Source: Chloroflexota bacterium (GTDB lineage Bacteria; Chloroflexota; Anaerolineae; Promineifilales; Promineifilaceae). Taken from it: a stretch of DNA of 31,208 nucleotides. The notes below the pieces were generated by a model. The model had not been told where the DNA came from. It searched no databases and saw only the letters and a list, made by a program, of their open reading frames with translations. Shown one piece after another: positions 1 to 7,225 of the stretch (position 1 is the first letter of the stretch; the number at the start of each line of letters is the position of its first letter). The stretch spans positions 3,662,212 to 3,693,419 of the forward strand of contig CP070688.1 of NCBI GenBank assembly GCA_020353135.1. The letters are read 5' to 3'. Position numbers and translations under genes: made by a program.

Positions 1-116
1 ACCAGCCAGACCAGTTCCCAGGCCCAGTAGCGCTTAACCAGGTTCCAGTTGCGTTCCACAAAGGCGAAGGACGCCCTGGCATATTGGCCTCGTAATGGTT
101 GTGTGATTGTGCTCAT
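1..116 (-). CDS. ABC-2 type transporter permease, N-terminal fragment
   Basis: The first 38 codons of a leftward gene are visible before the window edge. The ATG at 116-114 is preceded by a good SD (GGAGG, about 8 nt away). The visible peptide has a short polar start and then an aromatic and hydrophobic stretch (Asn-Trp-Asn-Leu-Val-Lys-Arg-Tyr-Trp), as in the cytoplasmic lead-in to the first membrane helix of DrrB/ABC-2 permeases. It lies about 110 bp downstream of an ABC ATPase gene on the same strand, the usual ATPase-permease pairing of an exporter. The permease identity rests mostly on this context, because most of the protein is outside the window. Confidence 0.6.
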   Translation of the reverse strand, partial: MSTITQPLRGQYARASFAFVERNWNLVKRYWAWELVWL

Positions 117-224
117 GACTATATACCTCCGTAGCGCTGGCAAAAACCTTCCCTGGAACTGTCAAACTCGTATGTGTGGACAAAACCATACCGAATTTCC
201 GGGAATGTAACTGACATAATCGCA

Positions 225-1097
225 CTAGCTTGGTAGATCGGTCTCCTTGATTAGTTCCTTGCCGGTCAGATCCAGGAAGACGTCTTCTAACGTTGGCTGA
301 CGGCCGTTGGATCGATGGGCCATGGCCTTCAGTTGTTCGGGCGTGTCCAACGCGACGATGCGGCCACTGTCCATGATGGCGATTCGGTCACACAGATTCT
401 CGGCTTCGACCATGTCATGAGTCGTCAATACGATGGTTGTGTCGTGCGAATCGCGCAACTCGCGAACAAAGGCTTGAACGTCGCGTTTGGATCGCGGATC
501 AAGGCCGGTCGTCGGTTCGTCCAGCAGCAGCAAGATCGGCGCGCTGAGCAATGCCCGGGCAATGGCTACCTTCTGTTGCATGCCGCGCGACATCTCTTCC
601 ATCGGCCGGTTGATGTTCTTCTCCGGTATGCCGAGCCGATCCAGGATTTCCACGACCTGGCGGCGGATTTCGGAGCCGCTGACGCCGTAAAGTCGCGCAC
701 CGTAGTGCAGATTCTCCATCGGCGACAGCTTCTTGAAAAAAGACGCCTCTACCGATACACGATTGATCATCCGCTGAGCGGCCATGGGATCCTTGATGAC
801 ATCATGGCCAAAGACCTGGATGTCACCCTCGTCGGGCAACAGCAAGGTGGCGATGAGTCGGATCAAGGTTGACTTGCCGCCACCGTTCGGACCCAGTACG
901 CCGAAGATCTCGCCTCGGCGGACGTTAAAGGTCAAATGGTCGACGGCCACGGTCTCGGTCTTGCCGTTGGCGCCGTTTTTGCTGCCGTTGCCATTGTGAT
1001 TTCCTTTCTTCCAGGGTAGCCAGCTTCTCTGGTTCTTCTTACCAAATACCTTATAAGCGTTGTGGACGCTCAATGCGATTTCAGCCGTTTGATTCAT
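225..1097 (-). CDS. ABC transporter ATP-binding protein (DrrA/CcmA-like exporter ATPase)
   Basis: This is the nucleotide-binding subunit of an ABC-2 exporter, cytoplasmic and paired with the permease that follows. Numbered from the chosen Met, it shows Walker A GPNGGGKST (about 69-77), signature SRGMQQKVAIARALL, Walker B ILLLLDEPTTGLDP and an H-loop in TTHD. The Walker A has Gly where Ala is usual (GAGKST). Residues about 20-48 form a Lys/Asn/Gly-rich insert between the first beta strand and the core, which is not typical of the family. I chose the ATG at 1097 because it has an SD (GGAGA, about 8 nt) and starts next to the fold. An in-frame ATG at 1172 overlaps the upstream stop as TAATG and would add 25 residues unlike ABC proteins. 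The substrate cannot be read; drug or lipid export is typical. Confidence 0.9.
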   Translation of the reverse strand: MNQTAEIALSVHNAYKVFGKKNQRSWLPWKKGNHNGNGSKNGANGKTETVAVDHLTFNVRRGEIFGVLGPNGGGKSTLIRLIATLLLPDEGDIQVFGHDVIKDPMAAQRMINRVSVEASFFKKLSPMENLHYGARLYGVSGSEIRRQVVEILDRLGIPEKNINRPMEEMSRGMQQKVAIARALLSAPILLLLDEPTTGLDPRSKRDVQAFVRELRDSHDTTIVLTTHDMVEAENLCDRIAIMDSGRIVALDTPEQLKAMAHRSNGRQPTLEDVFLDLTGKELIKETDLPS

Positions 1098-1171
1098 TGT
1101 CAATTCTCCAGCACGGCTGTGGTTACCTGAAGGTCCGGCTAACGCGGAATTCAGGGAGCGCAGCGCGTGCA

Positions 1172-2314
1172 TTATTCATTCAGTTCCTGCAGAGTGATGT
1201 CACGACCCGGCCGCAGTTCCAACTCGTAGGTATCCCACTGGCGGATAGGATGCATTCCGGCCCTTTCGTATAGGCGTGTGGCGCCGGTCAGGCTCGAGGC
1301 GTCGACGCCGAGGCCGACGCGGGCTTTTCCGCTCTTGTAGAATTCGCCGAAGCTGTAGTGCAGCAGGGCCAGTCCAAGCCCTTTACGCCGCCATGGACGA
1401 CGTACGCCCAGGACTCTCACCCAGCCCATGTCCTTGTCCTCGCGACTCTGGGGCATGCAAAGCGAAACGCCGGCGATTTCATCGCCGTCCATGGCCAGGT
1501 ACCACAGGTCAGGATCGAAGTGCTCTTCATGTTTCATGAAGTGCAGCCAGTGTTCAAGCTCCTTCTCAAAGGGCTGCTCGACGTAGCCCCAGTGGTCGCG
1601 GAAGGCATTGTCTACGGCCCAGACGACGTCACGGGCTTCCTCCGGGCCTTTCATTGGCCGGACAGTGATGCCGGCCGGCCAGGTTGGCCCTGGCGGTCGC
1701 TCTGCTAGCTCGATAGCCATTGTGAAGAAGTGCCGGATGGGCGTCATACCATGGTCCTTCAGGAGCTGGTGACCTGGCTTGTAGGTGCTATAGGTGCCGG
1801 AGCGCATGACTACTCGAACGTCATCAGGGACGCGGTTCAGAGCCTGGCGGGCGCGACTTCGAGCCCAGTCCATCAAGGTTGAGCCAATACCCTGGCCTTC
1901 GTAGTCAGGATGTACCCGACCCCAGACCCAAATGTTGACTGGCGTTTCGTCGATGTCCCAAACCTCAGCGTAGCCCACCAGACGACCCTCTGGCGTGAGA
2001 ACCACGCGCGTCGAAGTTTCGAGATCAAAGTCGGGCAGAAGCCACTCGGCACGCACATCTGATAGTGTTGCCTCGGGCCTGCCAATCATGTGTTTGGAGC
2101 AAATCTCGAAGAGTTTCACGGCCGGTTCGAGGTCGGCCATGGTCGCCGGCCGGAATAGGAACTGCTCTTCGATGTTGACTTCTGGTGCAAATGTCTCTTC
2201 TAGGATCATGTTCTTCTCCTCCTTGTTACTCTTGCCGTTCAACTCGACTGCACGGTCAAACTGGTCTGAAAGGGAATGTGTAGTCGTATTCTTAGTTGTT
2301 ACTTGTTCGCTCAT
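1172..2314 (-). CDS. Tandem GNAT-domain N-acetyltransferase
   Basis: The protein carries two GNAT folds in one chain. The first runs about residues 52-205 with the acetyl-CoA loop V-H-P-D-Y-E-G-Q-G-I-G (134-144). The second runs about 215-370 with V-R-R-P-W-R-R-K-G-L-G (304-314). Tandem GNATs include mycothiol synthase and antibiotic or peptide acetyltransferases; the substrate here is unknown. The gene lies upstream of the exporter ATPase on the same strand, so co-expression is likely. Two starts are possible. The ATG at 2314 has GGGAG about 10 nt upstream. The ATG at 2209 (Met36) has a much stronger SD (AAGGAGGAGA) and still keeps both domains. The intervening 35 residues are Thr/Asn/Lys/Glu-rich and look unfolded. 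The longer form is listed, but the shorter may be the real one. Confidence 0.85.
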   Translation of the reverse strand: MSEQVTTKNTTTHSLSDQFDRAVELNGKSNKEEKNMILEETFAPEVNIEEQFLFRPATMADLEPAVKLFEICSKHMIGRPEATLSDVRAEWLLPDFDLETSTRVVLTPEGRLVGYAEVWDIDETPVNIWVWGRVHPDYEGQGIGSTLMDWARSRARQALNRVPDDVRVVMRSGTYSTYKPGHQLLKDHGMTPIRHFFTMAIELAERPPGPTWPAGITVRPMKGPEEARDVVWAVDNAFRDHWGYVEQPFEKELEHWLHFMKHEEHFDPDLWYLAMDGDEIAGVSLCMPQSREDKDMGWVRVLGVRRPWRRKGLGLALLHYSFGEFYKSGKARVGLGVDASSLTGATRLYERAGMHPIRQWDTYELELRPGRDITLQELNE

Positions 2315-2405
2315 CGCTGTGTTTCTCCCTCGACAGTTCTATATGCGGAGTGTTCGGCGGACCGATAGCCGGCGCCGCGCTGGGCACCAAACTCAATATG
2401 CTGCG

Positions 2406-3011
2406 CTACCATCGGCTGACGCCGAGCTGGGCCAGTTCGCTCTTCAGATCGAGCGCCGGGTGGAAGAGTACACTCTTCATGCCCGCCTCGCGGGCCGCCG
2501 CGACATTGGTCGGACTGTCGTCGACGAAGACGGCTTCATCGGCCGGCCGGCCGAGTCTCTCCAGGGTTCTGAAGTAGATCTCGAGTTCTGGTTTCATAAT
2601 GTGCTCCTCGGCCGAGACGACGATCAGGTCGAAAGCGTCGGCGATAGGGTACTCATTCGTCAATCTTGCGCGCAGGGCGTCGGTCGCGTTGCTAATGATG
2701 GCAGTCTGGAAGCGAGGCCTCAGGCCAAGAATGTAGTCGACCAGATCCAGGTCGAGCACGTCACCGCGCCAGAAGTCGCGCCGGAAGTCTTCGAGTTGTG
2801 AGCCGTTTAGCTCTAACCGGCGGCCGACCCAGCGCCACAGCGCGTTGTCGCTTATTTCACCTAGTTGGGCTTTCGTTCCCATCTCGCCGCCGAATACGAT
2901 TTCTTCTAATTCCCACTCGTCGAGGCCCAGGCGATTCTCCCACGCCAACCGGCTAGACCGATCGAAAGTGCGAACTAGCACGCCGCCTACGTCGAAAATT
3001 ACAGCTTCCAT
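2406..3011 (-). CDS. HAD-superfamily hydrolase, subfamily IA (YihX-like)
   Basis: This is a cytoplasmic phosphatase-type HAD protein of about 200 residues. Motif I near the N terminus is F-D-V-G-G-V-L-V: the nucleophile Asp is present, but the usual second Asp (DxD) is Gly, as in the YihX/epoxide-hydrolase-N-terminal branch. Motif II is SNAT, the motif III Lys is in M-K-P-E, and motif IV is VDDSPTN. The helical cap lies between motifs I and II. Three in-frame starts occur in a row (TTG 3017, GTG 3014, ATG 3011) behind the SD GAGG, so the N terminus is uncertain by two residues. The physiological substrate cannot be assigned; small sugar phosphates are typical. Confidence 0.85.
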   Translation of the reverse strand: MEAVIFDVGGVLVRTFDRSSRLAWENRLGLDEWELEEIVFGGEMGTKAQLGEISDNALWRWVGRRLELNGSQLEDFRRDFWRGDVLDLDLVDYILGLRPRFQTAIISNATDALRARLTNEYPIADAFDLIVVSAEEHIMKPELEIYFRTLERLGRPADEAVFVDDSPTNVAAAREAGMKSVLFHPALDLKSELAQLGVSRW

Positions 3012-3017
3012 CACCAA

Positions 3018-3193
3018 TCAAACCTCTCCATTCTAAGACCACTGCCGAGTGCGCTGAAGGTGAACTGCGGCCGGCAGAGCGGCCGACGAACGATGGTAGA
3101 ATTCGCTGGTTGGCCGGATAGCGTCCACGCTAGCAGGTCGCCTTAGGCTCCTTCTGTCCGGCCTGTTCGATTGATTGGGTAGGCTTTGGGGGA
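3018..3193. other. Intergenic stretch upstream of the HAD gene
   Basis: No credible ORF is present. It contains the short inverted repeat TAGCGT-CC-ACGCTA at 3119-3132, and several GGCCGG words. I found no convincing minus-strand promoter for the HAD gene here. The stretch separates that gene from the terminator of the small unit at 3.2-3.4 kb. Confidence 0.5.
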
Positions 3194-3232
3194 CAAAAAA
3201 AGGCCGCAGGCGACTCGATGCGCTGCGGCCTT
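3194..3232 (-). terminator. Rho-independent terminator (leftward)
   Basis: A perfect 10-bp inverted repeat is formed by AAGGCCGCAG (3200-3209) and CTGCGGCCTT (3223-3232) with a 13-nt loop. On the minus strand the stem is followed directly by a run of seven T (3201-3195). This is a textbook intrinsic terminator reading leftward. It closes the small transcription unit starting near 3379 and would also stop any read-through from the large gene at 3482-6220. Confidence 0.88.
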
Positions 3233-3252
3233 CAGACTCTCGTTATGTCAAG

Positions 3253-3339
3253 TCAGGCAGACGCACGCGCACCCTGGCAAGGGGAACCACCATCGCCAGC
3301 ACGAGCAACTTGAAAAGCATAGTTCTTATTCTTGCTCAC
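3253..3339 (-). CDS. Candidate 28-residue small protein or leader peptide
   Basis: The GTG at 3339-3337 is preceded by a strong SD (AAAGGAGA, 6-nt spacing) and opens 28 codons ending at TGA (3253-3255). The peptide is polar, starts Met-Ser-Lys-Asn-Lys-Asn-Tyr-Ala-Phe-Gln, has one Cys and ends Gly-Ala-Arg-Ala-Ser-Ala; it matches no family I recognise. A second overlapping frame starts at the ATG at 3320 and gives a 25-residue peptide with a hydrophobic start (MLFKLLVLAMVVPLA), but it has no SD. The ORF is framed by a sigma70-type promoter (3386-3414), a 14-bp palindrome at the start site and an intrinsic terminator (3194-3232). The transcript could instead be a non-coding RNA of about 185 nt. 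Confidence 0.5.
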   Translation of the reverse strand: MSKNKNYAFQVARAGDGGSPCQGARASA

Positions 3340-3363
3340 AGTGCGTCTCCTTTAATCGATGTA

Positions 3364-3377
3364 CGTAGCATGCTACG
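3364..3377. promoter_or_regulatory. Perfect 14-bp palindrome at the start of the small unit
   Basis: CGTAGCATGCTACG is identical to its reverse complement. It sits just downstream of the -10 box (3386-3391), over about +2 to +15 of the predicted transcript. That is a classic position for a repressor operator. As RNA it could also form a 5' end hairpin with a very tight loop. Confidence 0.5.
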
Positions 3378-3385
3378 CCGGAAAC

Positions 3386-3414
3386 AATTTAGCATACGGG
3401 GCTAGCAAAGTCAA
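3386..3414 (-). promoter_or_regulatory. Sigma70-type promoter for the small unit
   Basis: On the minus strand, TTGACT (3414-3409) and TAAATT (3391-3386) are separated by exactly 17 nt. The start would fall near 3379. The promoter lies 68 bp past the stop codon of the 912-residue fusion gene, so the small unit has its own transcription start. Confidence 0.65.
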
Positions 3415-3481
3415 GCGGGACGCGTGTTAAGTCCTTTACACCAGCGGGTCTGTGTATTAGAATCCAAGGGTGCGAAGCTAT

Positions 3482-6220
3482 CTACTCGTCCAGAAGGACG
3501 ACTGGTTCCTGATAGTACCGTAGGCGACTGGCCGCCAGTCGATCGGCCAGGAGGCGATTGAGCCAGACGCGCTTGTCCGCCAGGGGTTCGTCACGCTTGA
3601 GTCGCTCAAGACTGGCATTTAGGCGCAGGATGCGACCGGAGATGACAAAGCGCGTCAGACCGGCCGGCAAATTATCGCCGCGGGCGGCTGCGGCAAAGAC
3701 TTCTTCAGGTTTTAACTGTGGAAAGACGGCGGCGGCGATCATGTCCGGGAAATGGGCCTTTAGCCGGCCGAGGTCGGCCAGCAATGTTCGCTCGACCTTG
3801 CCGTAAGCGGTATAGTGCGAAACCATTTCCTTCATCACGGTCAGCTTATCTCGGGCATCGAACGCTTCGGCCAGCGTTGTTCCTCCCTGACGGTCAACGA
3901 AATAACAGATGGCCGCCGGCCGGTTGACGAAAACCATCGGGAGCTCGGCCGAAGTCATTTCGGTCATATAGAGATCGGGTAGCTGGACGAGTTCCTGTTG
4001 CAGCGCGCTAAATGGTTGCCGGCCCGAAATTACGTGAAACCAGGTGTGTAACTCAAATTCGGGGCTGGCGGCCGAAACTACTTGGGCGATGATATAGCTG
4101 TAGCCGAGACGGGCCAGCGCAGTGTACCTGGTCGCGCCATCCAGCACAATGTAACGACCTTGCCAAGGCAAGACCACCGGCGGGTTGACCAGCCGGCCGT
4201 CGCGCTCCAGGAGGGACATGAGTCGGGCTACACGCTTCTCATCTATCATTTCGTGGGGCAGCACATGCTCTACCGGCAATACGTCGAGCGATAAGCTTTC
4301 GCTGGGCAGGCGCGTGCGCAGGCTGGCAAGGGTCTTGTCGATCAATTCGGTCGACTTATCCGCAGGTTGGTCGCCCCGGGCAGCGACCGATTGGGGAAGG
4401 AGCAGGATCCGGCGTTGAGCCTTCAACTTGTCAAGATGGTCAGCAGCATCTGGGGCTACCGCATCTGACGGTGCGATTATTGCAGCCCCACCGAGGTGGC
4501 CACGCTCCATCACTTGCAGCAGTGCGACGACATCCAGCAATTCAAAATGTGAGGGGTTGATCAAGAAGGCATCTGGCTTCATGCGATCGAGGTGCCTGCG
4601 GCCGATCATTCTGCTGGTTTCGGCATTGGATGGCAAGTGCAGGGAGACGATATCGGCTTCAGATAACAACGTATTTAGTTCGGTCACGGTGACACCGGCC
4701 GAGAGAGCCAGCTCCGGAGTCAGTCGCGGCTGGTTGACCAACACTTGCATATCAAATGAAGCGGCACGCTGAGCTACCTGTAGGCCCGTTCGGCCAAAAC
4801 CAACTAGCCCGAGCGTTTTTCCGGCTAGCCCATGTTCGACTGCGCCTTCGGAACCAAGGTTCTGCCAATTCAGGAGATCAAGCATGTGTCCGAGCGTTGC
4901 CTCGGCTTCGTTAACAGCCTTGATACCTGGATCATAATGGACGTCAATGCCCAAAGCGCGAGCAGCGCTAACGTCGATGTTATCCAGGCGGCTTCCAGAG
5001 CTGCTGATGAAGCGCAAGCTGTACCCATATTCAATCACCTGGCTCGATACAGGCGTGTTCTCGGCGACCACCAGACCGTGATAAGGGCCGATGATGTCCT
5101 GCAGTTCTTCTTCCTCGAGACCGGTCTTTATGTCGACTTGGGCTTCATTACGCATCGCGGCCAGGAAATCCGGACTGGCTGGTTCCGTGACCAGTATCTT
5201 GGGACGCTGGTCGCTGGCCGCGACTTCAGCCTCTGCAGCCTCTGGCATCGGACGCCTTGCATCTATCTCGTCGAGGCGCAGGGCCAATGTGGGCAGATCG
5301 ACGTTGCCGCCGCTAAGAAGAATACCTACTCGCCGGCCTGATCCAACAAATCGTCCGGAAAGAACTGGGGCCAGGGCCACGGCCGCACTCGGCTCGACGA
5401 TTATCTTCATTCTCTGCCAGATGAACTGCAGCGCGTGGATGATCTCGGACTCCGATACTGTGATCATATCGGCCACATGGCGGCGCATGACGGCCAGATT
5501 GCGCCGGCCAATGAAGCGAGGTCTAAGTCCGTCGGCGATTGTGATAGGCACGCGATCTAGTTCGACGATGTCGCCAGCAAGCCAGGAACGGCGGGCGTCG
5601 TCGGCAATCTCGGGTTCTACGCCAATGACCCGGCACTCGGGCGATTGACTGGATGCGGCCAACGCGCTACCGCTGACAAGGCCTCCGCCGCCCACCGGAA
5701 CGAAGAGCAGATCGAGCTGACCAACTTCTTCAAACAGCTCCCAGGCGGCCGTGCCCTGGCCGGCGATTATGTGATCGTCGTCGTATGGATGGATCAAGGT
5801 GTGGCCATGACGCTCGACCAACTGGGCAGTGATGTCCTCACGTTCGATGGCCTCGCAGGGCACGATCTCGGCACCGTAGCCGGCTGTCGCCTGGCGTTTC
5901 ACAGCCGACGCATCTTCGGGCATGACGATGATGGCTCGGACGCCGAGCAAGGTTGCGGCCAGGGCCACGCCCTGAGCGTGATTGCCGCTAGAATGCGTGA
6001 TGACGCTGGAATGGAGTCGGTCGCTGTCAAGCGACGCTATGGCATTGTACGCGCCGCGGAACTTGAAGGCGCCCACACGTTGAAAATTCTCGCACTTAAA
6101 GAAGACGTCATGGCCGGTCATTTCGTTCAGGGTCCGCGACGTCAGGACGGGCGTGCGGTTAACTATGCCTTCCAGGCGCCTCGCAGCGCTGGCTACGGCA
6201 CCGGCTTCGAGTGTTGTCAT
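3482..6220 (-). CDS. Three-domain fusion: threonine dehydratase/serine racemase-like PLP enzyme + degenerate phosphoglycerate-dehydrogenase-like domain + SbnI-like serine kinase (ParB fold)
   Basis: This is a single 912-codon frame with three parts. Residues 1 to about 325 are a fold-type II PLP enzyme: AFKFRGA with the Schiff-base Lys53, SSGNHAQG (77-84), the phosphate loop GGGG (177-180) and LLSGGN (301-306). This fits threonine/serine dehydratase or serine racemase. Residues about 340-640 resemble a D-2-hydroxyacid dehydrogenase: LDNIDV (412-417) and a Rossmann GFGRTG (474-479). The catalytic Arg, Glu and His regions are altered (NPSHFE instead of NTARGG, no DVFE, no PHIG), so dehydrogenase activity is doubtful. 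Residues about 645-912 match the length and pattern of SbnI, the free L-serine kinase of staphyloferrin B synthesis, including DGATRY (694-699) and LPAGLTRFVISGR (851-863). Family knowledge suggests serine/O-phosphoserine chemistry; the combined reaction is inference. There is no SD before the ATG, and a -10-like box lies 8 nt upstream. Confidence 0.88.
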   Translation of the reverse strand: MTTLEAGAVASAARRLEGIVNRTPVLTSRTLNEMTGHDVFFKCENFQRVGAFKFRGAYNAIASLDSDRLHSSVITHSSGNHAQGVALAATLLGVRAIIVMPEDASAVKRQATAGYGAEIVPCEAIEREDITAQLVERHGHTLIHPYDDDHIIAGQGTAAWELFEEVGQLDLLFVPVGGGGLVSGSALAASSQSPECRVIGVEPEIADDARRSWLAGDIVELDRVPITIADGLRPRFIGRRNLAVMRRHVADMITVSESEIIHALQFIWQRMKIIVEPSAAVALAPVLSGRFVGSGRRVGILLSGGNVDLPTLALRLDEIDARRPMPEAAEAEVAASDQRPKILVTEPASPDFLAAMRNEAQVDIKTGLEEEELQDIIGPYHGLVVAENTPVSSQVIEYGYSLRFISSSGSRLDNIDVSAARALGIDVHYDPGIKAVNEAEATLGHMLDLLNWQNLGSEGAVEHGLAGKTLGLVGFGRTGLQVAQRAASFDMQVLVNQPRLTPELALSAGVTVTELNTLLSEADIVSLHLPSNAETSRMIGRRHLDRMKPDAFLINPSHFELLDVVALLQVMERGHLGGAAIIAPSDAVAPDAADHLDKLKAQRRILLLPQSVAARGDQPADKSTELIDKTLASLRTRLPSESLSLDVLPVEHVLPHEMIDEKRVARLMSLLERDGRLVNPPVVLPWQGRYIVLDGATRYTALARLGYSYIIAQVVSAASPEFELHTWFHVISGRQPFSALQQELVQLPDLYMTEMTSAELPMVFVNRPAAICYFVDRQGGTTLAEAFDARDKLTVMKEMVSHYTAYGKVERTLLADLGRLKAHFPDMIAAAVFPQLKPEEVFAAAARGDNLPAGLTRFVISGRILRLNASLERLKRDEPLADKRVWLNRLLADRLAASRLRYYQEPVVLLDE

Positions 6221-6228
6221 GGCAGCTT

Positions 6229-6256
6229 AGTTTAGGGGAGAACTGAGGAATGGCAA
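6229..6256 (-). promoter_or_regulatory. Possible promoter giving a leaderless fusion-gene mRNA
   Basis: On the minus strand TTGCCA (6256-6251) and TAAACT (6234-6229) are 16 nt apart. The -10 box ends 8 nt before the ATG at 6220. Transcription would start at or next to the A of ATG, which agrees with the lack of any SD. Confidence 0.4.
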
Positions 6257-6328
6257 GAAAGCTGCGTTGTACGAGCTCGCTTTTCCAGTGCCGCTTCCTG
6301 GACTTGAGGATCTAATCTAAGGAACGAG

Positions 6329-7186
6329 TTACGGGGCCAGGCGTTTGAACATCTCCTGCCGGCGAAAGACCTCGAAGTAACCCAAGGACTGGAAGCCAGA
6401 CCACAATGGGCTGTCGGCCGGCAGATTCTCCAGCACCGCATCCTGCGTCGGGTAACGACGATGGAGTCCTTGAAGCACCGAGGCGGCGACCTGGGCTGGA
6501 TCACCCGTCAGAGCCTCGACGACGATGTGCGTCAACTGGTATCGATCAGCCTTGTAAACAACCCAGCCTTGCCCCACCTCGTTATTGCCCACGGACAACC
6601 CGCGGATATTCTCGTCGGAGCGAAACGACTCTGTTTCGTTGAGCCAGTTGGGCCGCTCATGACGCTCACTTAGGAGAGCCAGTACTTCTGAATGCTCCAG
6701 CTCGGCGATTGTTAGTCGCGCGCCACGCGCCAGCCCCTCTTCGGAAAGAGGAGATGTGTGGGAAGGTGGCCGGCGGGCCACTAGCATTTCGCGCTCAGGA
6801 TGGAAGCCGCCAGTCAAAAACAACTGCTGCGCAGGTTTATTGCCGGCAATGACCTCAATCCACAGCTGCCGGCACCGGCGCTGACCGGCCGACTCGATCA
6901 ACTTGTTAACGATCGCCCGACCCGTGCCTTGACGCCGGCCGATTGGCAGGACGCCTACCCGGGTAATCCAGGCGCGACTACGGCGGACCCCCAGCATGCC
7001 TAGTCCGAAGATGATCTTGCCGTCCATAGCCACCCAAGATGCCTCCAGGTCGATATCATAGGCATCAATGTATTCCTGCAACCGGGCGACATTCATGGGC
7101 ATAGGCACGATGTAGTCGACGCGCGTCTGGTTGTAGGCATCGGTCAGCTGCTGGAGGGTGAAGTGGCTTGCCCGGTGAAGTTGCAC
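6329..7186 (-). CDS. GNAT N-acetyltransferase with a second, degenerate GNAT-like half
   Basis: The N-terminal half (about 1-145) is a canonical GNAT domain: strand V-G-V-L-P and the acetyl-CoA loop R-R-Q-G-T-G-R (84-90), followed by an A-x-x-L-F-x-x-x-G-F pattern near 118-128. The C-terminal half (about 165-285) has a similar length and ends in an SLGYFEVFRRQEMFK-type strand, but has no recognisable acetyl-CoA loop. It is probably a non-catalytic GNAT copy. The start is GTG at 7186 with no obvious SD. It lies 108 bp upstream of the three-domain PLP fusion and 39 bp after the response regulator gene, all on one strand. The substrate is unknown; acetylation of an amino-acid product of the neighbour is possible but untested. 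Confidence 0.82.
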   Translation of the reverse strand: MQLHRASHFTLQQLTDAYNQTRVDYIVPMPMNVARLQEYIDAYDIDLEASWVAMDGKIIFGLGMLGVRRSRAWITRVGVLPIGRRQGTGRAIVNKLIESAGQRRCRQLWIEVIAGNKPAQQLFLTGGFHPEREMLVARRPPSHTSPLSEEGLARGARLTIAELEHSEVLALLSERHERPNWLNETESFRSDENIRGLSVGNNEVGQGWVVYKADRYQLTHIVVEALTGDPAQVAASVLQGLHRRYPTQDAVLENLPADSPLWSGFQSLGYFEVFRRQEMFKRLAP

Positions 7187-7225
7187 TGCTTGGCTCTAGG
7201 TACGGGTCAGACGGCGACGTCAACA

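Noticed and set aside
168..173. TTGACA on the minus strand upstream of the permease gene
   Set aside because: No -10 hexamer lies at 16-18 nt; the gene is probably transcribed with the ATPase gene.
1995..2801. A 268-codon open frame on the plus strand across the GNAT and HAD genes
   Set aside because: It is antisense to two genes with clear family motifs, has low-complexity Arg/Ser-rich translation and no domain. It is a shadow frame of GC-rich coding DNA.
3364..3377. The 14-bp palindrome as a DtxR-family site
   Set aside because: It shares the CATG centre and TAG/CTA flanks with the site at 8493-8508, but the arm spacing is 2 bp shorter, so I do not assign it to the same regulator.
4832..5341. 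A 169-codon plus-strand frame inside the 912-residue fusion gene
   Set aside because: It is opposite a well-supported coding region and has no recognisable motif.
3482..6220. Annotation as a bifunctional threonine dehydratase / active phosphoglycerate dehydrogenase
   Set aside because: The dehydrogenase triad residues are replaced, and the last 265 residues are a separate SbnI-like domain, so a simple ilvA-serA label would mislead.
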